Assembly: GCA_016165875.1 (NCBI GenBank)
Contig: JABBOT010000003.1
Location: 22,758,302-22,822,301, forward strand
Reading direction: 5' to 3'
Source: Acanthopleura granulata
Lineage: Eukaryota; Mollusca; Polyplacophora; Chitonida; Chitonidae
Length of the DNA: 64,000 nt
Both the position numbers and the translations under genes were made by a program. Below, one piece after another: positions 50,511-61,700 of this stretch (the stretch's first letter is position 1; the number at the start of each line of letters is the position of its first letter). The notes below the pieces were generated by a model. That model saw nothing but the letters and a program-made list of their open reading frames with translations, made no database searches and had not been told where the DNA came from.

Positions 50511-51062
50511 GTAGCAGGAGTGCCAAGCATACCTGATGTCCACGATACAGAGTGCTTACCCTGGATAGAGTGTACACATTAGCCTACAGATCGTGGACAA
50601 GGCCTAAAAAAACTCGGTCAGCACACATCATGCAGTAGTCCCTTTTCCTTCTCGGACGCTGAGCCCAGACTTCCCATTCGGCCAGTAATCCAAGAACATA
50701 TTCAAAAAAATGTTGAACACAAAATCTCAAATAACTGAAAGACAGAACGAACGCGCAAGCCCCCATGCAAAAGCGAGGTTGTTGGAAGTTTTCAACGATG
50801 CTTTGTCAGGCATGAGGCAGACTTTAGGGGTTATAGATAATTATCCGTAAAGAACTTGTGAAGCTTGTTATCACTTATATATATAAACAGAAATAATCTA
50901 CACCACGTGACTGACACCTCACCCTGTAAAATATGTTTAACCTATGGGATGCCAATACACATACATGAAGTATTTACGTTATGGTTCGCCACAATATGAC
51001 TGCAATGTACTGTTTACTGCTCGATGACGATTTGTGGGTAAACTAGTAACGTGGAGTACGCA

Positions 51063-51068
51063 TTTATT
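51063..51068 (-). terminator. Candidate polyadenylation signal of the EGF receptor
   Basis: AATAAA on the minus strand, about 480 nt past the receptor stop codon. It is the nearest clear hexamer I noticed downstream; in an AT-rich genome it could be chance. Confidence 0.3.
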
Positions 51069-51547
51069 TTACAACAGAGCAAAGGTCAATCGAGCTTGAT
51101 CTAGTGTCACCACTGCGCCGGAAAAGGTACCCCTGTAAATACTGATAACAATGCTAAGAATTACCTGCCAGGGTGTTCTTCAGTTAAACTATGTCAGTCA
51201 TACAAAATCCCCTTTTTTCAAAGCATATGCAAATGTGAATGTCAGTGAAAAGAAAACACGATATCACACATTAGATTCAGCTTTATCTGCGAAGACTACC
51301 GATCAAGCTGTAAGTATCATTGTTATTATCATGAAAATGGTTACATTTGTTCTGGAATAACACTGGAAATGTATGTGGTTATTTTACAAGATTTGAACAT
51401 GATTCGAGCCCTTCATTGTCGATGCACAAATTTATATACAGAATAAGGAGAAAATAGGAGAGTTCTCTGTAAATTTAAAAGTAATAGGCCTATTGATTTT
51501 CTCATTAAGAGAGGAAGAGAGATAAAGAAAATAGTCATGTCAACAAA

Positions 51548-52706
51548 TTATTTGCTTAACTTGTTCGCACCTTTTTCAGCCTTCATGGCAGATCTCTTGT
51601 TAAATCCTTCTGCTTTCTCTAAAATCTCCGCCAACAGATTACTTTGGTTCACTTTTGACCTCGCTGTGTGCGGCAGTGCCAAGCTACTGGCTGCATCTTT
51701 GTTTTTCGCTGGAGACCTGATTTTAATTTCTTCATATGGCGATTCATCCGCTATTTTAACCTGACAGTCCTTGTTAACGTCATTTCCTCCTGAGTTCATA
51801 GACATAGCTGGGCTGACTTCGTCATAGCCGTAGTTCGAACTTTCACGGCTAATATCTGAATGCGTACCTGATTTGTGACCAGTTACTTGATCCTTTTCAA
51901 TATCCGCATCATTATTGCTCATGGCATCTCTAAAGTTGGTCGGTGGTTTGAAGCCAAGTGCAGCATTCCAATCGGTATAGGTATTTGACTTGCTTAGCAA
52001 ATCTAATGATGTGTCTCTTTTGTTATCAACATTCAACGGTTTGGTTGCATTCTTCGCAACACTGGGTTGCTCAAGTGGTTTTTCTTCAGTGAGCTGAATG
52101 TTTTCTGTCTCATTCTTAATTGTGTCATCTTTGCTGATGTCATTGTCGTCCTTGAAAGCCAGAGGAGGAGCCAATGGCATGTCGATATAAACGGAATCCT
52201 CTTCTGCGCCGGATGTGTCGCTATTGTCAGCGCTGTCTCCAGAATCCGCCATGGTCAGCTTACTACTCGTGTACATCGTGTTGGCGTTTTGGAAGTCGGT
52301 GACCAGATCGGAGGCCGGCTTGCCCGTCTTCTGAATGACGGCGTACAGCGGGTTGTCGGCGGTGAACGAAACCGAGGCGCGATGGTCATGTGACTGGTAC
52401 ATTGGCGAGTCGTCATGTATAGTTTCTTTCTGAACGGGAACTGCCGAGGGTTTGCCGTCGGAATCGCCACTTGCTCTGTCCAGGCTGTCGTCGGTACTGG
52501 AACGATTACAGCAACCCTCGTCGGTACTGTCCGAGGAGTCTTCATGTACGGTGGACAGTTGTGAGTTAATACTAGACAGCCTGGTGAGGGAGCTGTGGAA
52601 TCCCATGGGAGCAGACGGAACGTGTGTCGTGATGTGCAATCGTGACGTCATAGAGGTCAACTGGAAGACTGCATTTGAGTGTCCCTCTCGGCTCCTCGCC
52701 TTTTTC
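51548..52706 (-). CDS. EGF receptor last exon, cytoplasmic tail
   Basis: One long exon of 386 codons including the TAA stop at 51550-51548. It starts KKARSREGHSNAVFQLTSMT directly after the membrane segment and is rich in Ser, Asp and Asn without a folded domain I recognise. Tyrosine motifs in order: DNPLYAVI (about 52340-52357, PTB-type NPxY); VYIDMP (YIDM, 52178-52189, PI3K SH2-type YxxM); NYGYDEVSP (YDEV near 51815-51826); SPYEEIKI (YEEI, 51725-51736, Src-family SH2 consensus). An acidic serine cluster (HEDSSDSTDEG) lies near the N-terminal side. The acceptor is CATTTCAAAG; joining to the previous exon restores Lys-Lys-Lys. Confidence 0.9.
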
Positions 52707-55700
52707 CTTTGAAATGAAAATGAATGTATAAACCTTTCGCCTTACGTGGTCTCTATCAAAGCTTAATTGGTTAAACATATGTAGATACAGCCATAAATAA
52801 TGAAAATAGGAACTACTAAACTGCTAGGGAAATTGCTGAATATACACAGAATAAATAACATTTAAGTATAATATCTACGCATTTAACACATTGTTGTTGG
52901 CTGTTTTATGGAGGACTTAGCTTTCATACTTTCTGATATGGAAGGCAACAAGGCTGGCCACCCCTGACAAGATAAGGACGCCCACCAGTACACCCATACT
53001 CAGACCCACATAGGCGGCTTCTGTACAAGACAAAAATATATAGACATTTAGTGATAGTTTCGGGGTTTTGTCGTGTAAAGTCTTTTAAGGTCGTACGTGG
53101 GGAGGTCTGCCAGCAACCTGCGGATGCTCGTGGGTTTTCCCCTGGCTCTGCCCGTTTTCCTCCCATGTAACTGAAATATTCTCTTGGTCAGCGTAAAACA
53201 CCAATCGAATAAATAAATCTTTTAAAACCCAAATCTATACGAACATAAACGGGGACATGCAAGTTAAACAACCTTCGTGATACATTATGGTAAACGATGT
53301 CTCTGTACAGGCATATTTGAGGTAAGGAAATCCGAACCGATAAAAAATTTGGTAATGTGTACAAATGGTACATTTCGACTCAGCATGCAAGCTAATTGTA
53401 ACTGATGTACAATATGACAGGAGGACTTACTGATGCCGAGGTCTTCTGCGGATAAAGGATTTCGCTTTCCTGTAAGTGAAAATACGCTCCTTATATATAT
53501 AGGCCAACAATCATTAAAAAAAAAACCCTACGAAATGCAATATTACGATATGTTGTGTTCTCAAGATTGAATTAAACAGGCCCCCGGTGTTTAACCAGAG
53601 TCTCTGATGAAACAGTAGCTCTACTGGTTGGGACAAAATCATCACGGAGTCGATTTCAAAATTATCTATGTATAACGGACAATGGACACTATGAAGTATG
53701 TATCTTGATTCAGTTGTACCAAGTTTTGTTGAAACGGGACAAAAACTGTAACGGTAAACAGTAGCATTTTGAAAGAAATGTTAACATATGCTGAATGAAC
53801 AGACAGACCGGCAACCGGTCATAAAAATGGAAAATTGGTACTGTAATGTATGTGTCTTGTCTTTGTGTCCTACACAAACTGTAGGAGGAGTAGCGCTTTG
53901 AAAGATACATGTATGTTATCATATACTGGATAAACAGGCAGACAGATGGACAACCGGATAAATGGAAAATAGATATTACAAACAATGTATCTCGATGTAG
54001 TCTACACTTGGGTCAAGTTTCGTTGAAATCGGACGCAAAGTGTAGCAGAAGTAGCGTTTTGAAGGAAAACTTAACAGAGCCGTACAGACACACCGACAGA
54101 CCGACGGACGCCGAACAACTTGGTAATACATAACCTCGCCTGGTCTTCCGCCAGTAGAGCTGAAAACCCACTGATCTTGGCTTTTGATGATCGTTATGGT
54201 AAGGTGCAGCTGATGTGTGATGGTAACATGTGGCAAGATGCAGCTGATGTGTGATGATGGTATATGGCAGGATGCAGCTGATGTTTGATGATCACATATG
54301 GCAGAGTGCATACAAGTGCTGTGTGATGATAACATATGGCAGGATGTAGCTGATGTGTGATGATCACATTTGACAGGATGCAACCAATGTGTGATGGTCG
54401 TACATAGCAGGGTGCATACAAATGATGTGTGGCGATCGCATATAGCATGGTGCAGCTGATGTGTGATAATCTTATATGGCAGAGTGCCGCTGATGTTTGA
54501 TGATCACATATGACATGGTGCAGCTGATATTTGATGATCACATATAGCAGGATGTTACTGATGTGTGGTGATCACCCATGGCAGGGTGCCGCTGATGTAT
54601 GATGATCGTATATGGCATGGTGCAGCTGATATTTGATGATCGCATACAGCAGGATGTTACTGATGTGTGGTGATCACACATGGCAGGGTGCCGCTGATGT
54701 ATGATGATCGTATATTGCAGGAAGGAGCTGATGTTTGATGATCGTATATTGCAGGAAGGAGCTGATGTGTGATGATCCTAGAACAGCGTAAACGTATCTG
54801 CGGAACGTATCCAAAACAATAATAATAATTATTAATACTATTGTTTTTATGATTTTTTAGCACATTTTAAGCGTTACGAGTTAATTCTTACATGATAAGT
54901 TATTCTGGAATTTTTTACTGTATTGTTAAAAGCTAAAACCTGAGAGCGGACGCTAACTAAAACACAAAGAACATTGCAACAAAGTTTAACATCAGCATTT
55001 ACAATAATGTATATACAATAATGTAAATGCAAACAAGACGAATTCTGTGTACGTCTCCTCTACTAATAGACAATGAGAATCTCCTCACTCTTCAGTTTTG
55101 GTCGAGTTTCCAGTTCGATGAGCACAATCTCTGAATTATCTGTAACAAGAGGCAGATACATGGTCGGATCGTTTGTGGTCAGATTAAGCATACAGCTGTA
55201 CGTGTTGATAACCAGCTATCACACTTTATTGTCACCAATTAAGAGAAAATGGACAAGAGTACCGAGGACATCTCGTAAAGTATATTGCTTCACAAAGGCC
55301 GGTATATTCCTACATAATGTAACCATGGCCACAGCCTTGGGTTTCATCTGTAACCAGAACACGGCTCACAGGGACTAATGTAGGGCTGGCCAATTAATAT
55401 GTCATCTCCTGATGCTGGCCCTCCAAGTTTAGGCTAAAATATATCCCTTAGAGTCATGTTTAGTTAAAATCTGCCCATTAAGAGCTATTGCAAAATCCGT
55501 ACGTGTATTTTACATATATATTATACATGTATCAGGGAGAGGTAACTTACTGATCTTAAGTGTAGGAGCCTCTGGGTATGTGATGTTTAGTGGAAACACT
55601 TTACAGTAGTAAGATCCTGGAGTGTTGACACAGGCAGCCTCTGACACGCAAACATGTCCACTTGAGCATTCATCCACATCTGAAACATAGATACAACTAA

Positions 55701-58700
55701 ATCAAAGGTTCTGACTCTTAGATCATGGTTTTCGTGTCCCATTGCAGAGGAATTCGGGTATTGCCACCACCCTCACACCCACCCCTTCAATAAGCTGCAA
55801 CAAAGATTAGAAACTTTAAATTTAACTTTATAAACTATGAATATGTAAGACCGTAGATTTTTACATATTGTTCCATTGTTATTATATCCTATAAGATGGA
55901 CTTCAAACAGATGAAGTAACCCGTGATCTGTAATCATGTCTTATAAATAGCCATGTATTTATATAAAAATTGCTTATTATCCAGTTGCCCTAGTTTTTCT
56001 TTCATTGAATAGGAATTGAAACAGATTCTCACCTTGACACTCCATGCCACTGCCATGGTAACCATTTTGACACGTGCAATTGAAACCACCGTTGAAATTA
56101 GAACATACAGCTTTTTCATGACAAAGTCCAAAGACGCTGCATTCGTCCATATCTGTTGGAAATGACAATGAAAAACAACACCACAGGAATGAAATCAGTT
56201 CCGCTTGTATAAGAGAGACTGGATAACAATATAAATCCTTCAGTCTGGACGACACGTGGATGCGCTGGATTTCCTAGTTAACCTACAGAATCAGGTTCAT
56301 CAGATTAAACCTTAATTAAGCCATTACGGGGCAAACTCTTTTCATTAATAATACAACAATAAACTAATAACCACCACTATTAATAAACGCACTGGGGAGT
56401 TTTTTAACTTGGAATCGTCACTTTCAAAGTTTGGTCAGCAGTTTTGAGACAGCCGTGGTATTTGTTGACCCCTGCTACACTGTTAATATGTCCACAGCCT
56501 TTAATTAGGTCCTGAAACAGACATTCGTATACCAGCCGTTAGGTCTGAGATCGCGTGGCCATGCTCCCGCCTAGCTTCGCTATTAACCAATCTGAAAGCT
56601 AAGCTGGGAAGAGGGAAAGATTTCTGATCTAACCAGCCGTCAACCAAAATGAGCGATCCGTGTCAGCAATCCCAAACCGAAGTTCAAAACAAATCATTTA
56701 TTGTAAATCTTACCCTCACAGACACCACTGTCCGAAGTATCCAGATATCCAGACTTGCACTGGCACTGGTAAGAGCCAGCCGTGTTAAGGCAGATGGCTC
56801 TCTCTCCACAAACATCAGGATTGACGCTGCATTCGTTTATGTCTGATCAAAATAAACAAACAACAGTGTAGTCACCTGGGAACTTTCTTTAGTAAAACGT
56901 ATCATTTTCTTCTAAAAATACAAAAAAACGACTGTCCATCTAATATACTTGCAAACAGACATTGGCGATGGTTATAGAGAATTCTGCTTACCTGTGCAGT
57001 TACCGGCGCCCGCGGTGTTCCCTTGGTATCCCTGATGACAGCGACAGGCATAACTACCGGGTACGTTAACACATTCGGCATTCTCTTCGCACATGACTTG
57101 ATCACTTGTGCACTCATCTATATCTGTGTTAATGAAAACAGTATTGAACATTAGAGGTAATGGCCATTTGATACATTAACTAGTTCTTGTTTGAAAAGGC
57201 GTTTAAAACACCATTTGATGTAATGGACTACATATCTCCAACAGCTTTGCGAATTATTCTTTCAGATTCTGTTTGCACTTTTAACCTTCTTTCGTATATG
57301 CATAACGTGTATTGGCTGAGTGTGGTCCATTTGGCACTGGAATCCCCTATTTAGTAAGGTATTTTTGTCATAAGGACACAGGAATTAAGCGTGGTCATCA
57401 ACCGGTCAGGTATGACATTTATCTGCTGTTTTGTGAAGTAGCATGCCCTCAGAAAGTGTAGTGTATAACGTGTGCGTGATGTTTACCGGTACAGTTGTCT
57501 CCATCTGTAGCGTTCCCCTGATATCCCTCCTGACATCGACACTTGTGACCCTCAGGTAAAGTCACACAAAGTGTGTTCTCTCCACACAGTAATGGAAAGG
57601 TGACACAACTGTCCGGCTCTATGAACACTGAAATAACATTTCCACAAATATGTAGTAAAAAATGTATAAAAACAAGACACACTCAGCGATATAAATTTTC
57701 GAATATTCACTTTTGGCGTTTAACGTTAGGCAAATATTTTCAATAAATATCACAATTCCATGTACATATTTGCAATATTAGCTCACTTAACCGATATGAC
57801 GACGGGTAAGACTAATTTCAGCCATGGTGTTTTATTTCTTCATTTGCATCTGCCTAGAATATCCATACGATTCTATGTCTAGAAACATAAAACATCCACC
57901 TGTGCAGTTCCCACCGTCGGTAACGTTTCCCTGGTATCCCTCGGGACATCGACACAAGTAACCACCAGGGATGTTGACACACTCGGTATTATTACCACAA
58001 ACATAGGGCACCAATGCACATTCATCGACATCTGCAGGTAAAACAATTCTATCAGTGGTGTAAGTAGTGGAGTATGTGGACTACATTTCCGGTACTGTTA
58101 ACTTTGTTGGAAGAATGCGCTCCTGGAATATGACATTCCCATGAAAGATGAAGGATGTTTTCGAATTGTTTATTTCGGTTTTGTTACGTGTTATACACCT
58201 ATTTTTAATTTACATAAGTTACATGTAAAAACATGAGGAAAAGACACAAGGAATGTTACAGGTGATTGATTTAAATCAATATCCCAACCTTGCACCATGC
58301 CAGTTCAGAAAATGTCGTTACTCAAAGTATGTAACTGAACTGCGCTCTGACGGCAGCTGCTCATATCTCCGACGTGGCTGTCACATTCATCACGATGAAT
58401 ATATGGTTCCCAGCCATGGGAATTGAACATAATTATGAATAAGAGGGCCTATGACGAGGCCCTGCATCATGGGCTATGTGTGGAGTGTAGGTGCGCTGGA
58501 TTAAACCCTATTTACACGTAGTCAGAGATGACCTTTGCAAGTACCTGTGCAATTTATACTGTCGGTAAGGTTTCTTTGATATCCCTCCTGACATCGACAT
58601 TCGTGTCCACCCAGCAAGTTGACACACACCGTGTTATCACCACATGTCGCCTGCCCCACAGCACACTCGTCAATATCTGCAAAGGTTTGAGATCTTTCTC

Positions 58701-61700
58701 GTTTGACTTACAAAAAGGGGTCATTTTCATTACTCAAAATAAAACCATTTCAACACGTAATATTTTGACAACAAATGTAGTAGCGTAAAGGTTTTCTACC
58801 TGTACAGTGTCCACCATCTGTAATCTTCCGCTCGTAACCGTCCTGACAAGGACAGTGGTAACCACCAGGTACGTTGACACAAACCGTGTAGCCGTCACAA
58901 ACTGAGCCCATATCAGCACACTCGTCTATGTCTGCACGAAAGGAATTGAAATGCAACAATTTTATCAGTAAGAAACTCAAGAAACAGCATACATGTGCGA
59001 ACATTTTGATGACAAAAGCATAAAAACATTTGAGTGTTACCGGAAACCGATTAGTGCGTTGCCATCCTCACAACATCTGAATGCCATGTGCACATCGTGT
59101 GATCAACTTAAGTCGCGGGTAGTACTGAAATGAAACTAGCATCATCGTCGATGAAACCCACATTCTGTTAAAATGACACAATTCTGCACAGATTATAGTT
59201 GAATGATGCCGAAGCAAATCCGTTTACACATCACGACTACCAGTGCACGATGACGTTTTTTTTAATTATCTGCCCCGGAAATATATTCGAAATATTAAAC
59301 ATGGCGAACATTAGCATTCTGTTGCCTTCATCGATAAATCCTGTATTTGCTATCCGCTAAAACATTCGTGTGCATCGTGCCTGTGCAATTCCCACAATCC
59401 GTGAAGTTCTCTCGATTCGTATCTGTACAATTCTCACCCTGGGTGGCGTTCTCTCGATTCGTACCTCTACAATCCCTACCCTCGGTGGCGTTCCCCTGAT
59501 TCGTGCCTGTTCAATCCCCATCCTCCGTCACGTTCCCCTGGTTCATACCTGTACAATTCTCACCCTCGGTGGTGTTCCCCTGATCTGTACCTGTACAGTC
59601 CCCACCCTCGGTGGCGTTTCCCTGTAAAATTCGCACCTTCGGTTGCGTTCTCTGGATTCGTACCTGTACAATTCCCACCCTCCGTGACGTTCTCCTGATT
59701 CGTACCTGTACAATTCTCACCCTCGGTGGCCGTCCTCCCATTCGTTCCTGTACAATTCCCACCCTTCGTGACGTTTCCCTGATTCGTGCCTGTACAATCC
59801 CCACCCTCGGTGGCGTGCCTCTGATTCTTACCTGTACAATTTTCACACTCCATGGCGTTTTCCTGATTCGCGCCTGTACAATCATCCATACCCCCCCCCC
59901 ACACCTCCGCCTCGTTCCCCTGATTCCTTCCTGTTCAATCCCCATCCTCCGTCACGTTCCCCTGGTTCATACCTGTATAATTTCAACACTCGGTGACGCT
60001 CTCCCGATTCGTACCTGTACAATTCTCACCCTCGGTGGTGTTCCCCTGATTCGTACCTGTACCATTCCCACCCTCTGTGGCGTTTCCTTGATTCGTACCT
60101 GTACAATTCCCACCCTCCGTGACGTTCTCCTGATTCGTACCTGTACAATTCTCACCCTCGGTGGCCGTCCTCTCATTCGTTCCTGTACAATTCCCACCCT
60201 TCGTGACATTTCCCTGATTCGTGCCTGTACAATCCCCACCCTCGGTGGCGTGCCTCTGATTCGTACCTGTACAATTTTCACACTCCATGGCGTTTTCCTG
60301 ATTCGCGCCTGTACAATCATCCATACCCCCCCCCCCACACCTCCGCCTCGTTCCCCTGATTCCTGCCTGTTCAATCCCCATCCTCCGTCACGTTCCCCTG
60401 GTTCATACCTGTATAATTTCAACACTCGGTGACGCTCTCCCGATTCGTACCTGTACAATTCTCACCCTCGGTGGTGTTCCCCTGATTCGTACCTGTACCA
60501 TTCCCACCCTCTGTGGCGTTTCCTTGATTCGTACCTGTACAATTTCCACCTTCGGTTGCGTTCGAGTGATATCCCTCCTGACATCGACACTCGGGACCTT
60601 CAGACATGTTGAAACACACCGCGTTTTCACCACACATGGAAGGATTGTTCGCACAAGTATCCACATCTGTGCGAATCAAAATACATTTCCTTACAGCAAC
60701 AACGTTTTGAAAACATTAGGCTATTGACTTTATCGATACAACAGATAAAGCCAAATGTGTATCACAGTGTACTGGATTGCAACACATATTCATCAGAAAT
60801 GTTTTCATACATTTAAATGGTTTTCCGTCAAATTGACAGTAAGAGCTATAATGGAGGTCATCTTCATGTGTGGAACAAATTAAGGTCAGACAGACATAAC
60901 ATATCAGCCATCCATCTCCCAGCAGCATTTATATTGGTATTATATGTATATGGTATAATGGAATTCTGCTGACAAGTAACTTACTAATCGTGGTTGTAGA
61001 AGCCTCTGCGTATGTGGTGTTCAGTGGAAACACTTTACAGTAATATGATCCCGGAGTGTTGACACACGCAGCCTGTGACACACAGCCATGTCCACTTGAG
61101 CATTCATTCACATCTGAAACATAAAGAACTAAATCATGGGTGTATCTTTCAGGTGTTTGATCTAATGACAGATGATTTCAGATGTCGCTCTAGGGAAGGT
61201 AAACTGCTTTACAAAACATGCAGATGTCTATATAAACCATAAATACATATTAATAAAACGATTAGAGTACTGGTATGTGCGATGTTTTTTTTATGATACT
61301 TCATTGTTATCGTGTTATAATTTGATCCTTATTAGGTAACCCGTGACAATATAAATTAATATAGCTGTAATAATGGTCATGCACGTTTTCCTTTTTTAAG
61401 CCTTATTTCGTTATTTTGTGTGAGTCAAAATATGTTCATACATTCTCGCCATAAAGAGAACATTCGAAAATTTTATCATTAAGCCATGAAGAAAGTATAA
61501 TATCAAGAATATCAAGAAAACTGTTACAGGAGAAGACTAAGATTGTCAAAGAGCGTACTTGTGCCTGTTTAAGCACCACTGCTATAGTTCTCTCTACCTG
61601 TACAGTTCCCACCATGGGCGATGTTCCCTTGGTATCCCTCCAGACATCGACACTCATGTCCTCCAGGTAAGTTCACACAAATTGAGCTCTCTCCACATAA

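Larger units (their letters stand above)
44706..51062. other. Intergenic region between AGAP and the EGF receptor
   Basis: About 6.4 kb without a convincing gene. It contains a SINE (47345-47560), a SINE end (48150-48200), a full CRE palindrome TGACGTCA (47757-47764), a fold-back repeat (48795-49255), a tandem array (49295-49790), a 110-bp duplication (50300-50510) and a guanine run (47187-47197). Confidence 0.6.

Noticed and set aside
52067..52393. Plus-strand ORF of 108 codons
   Set aside because: Antisense shadow of the receptor tail exon.
53976..54541. Minus-strand ORFs of 115-135 codons with HTSAASCHM repeats
   Set aside because: Generated by the 34-bp minisatellite read in shifting frames; no homology and no start context.
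54185..54777. CRISPR-like regular repeat
   Set aside because: The repeats are directly adjacent without unique spacers, in a eukaryotic intron; it is a minisatellite.
59611..60432. Plus-strand ORF of 273 codons
   Set aside because: It runs only inside the 42-bp minisatellite, whose period is a multiple of three. The repeated RTCTIPTLR pattern is the antisense of the EGF exon end.
60716..60928. A transmembrane exon after EGF exon j (WLICYVCLTLIC)
   Set aside because: The hydrophobic ORF is short, lacks matching splice sites and shows no similarity to the real transmembrane exon.
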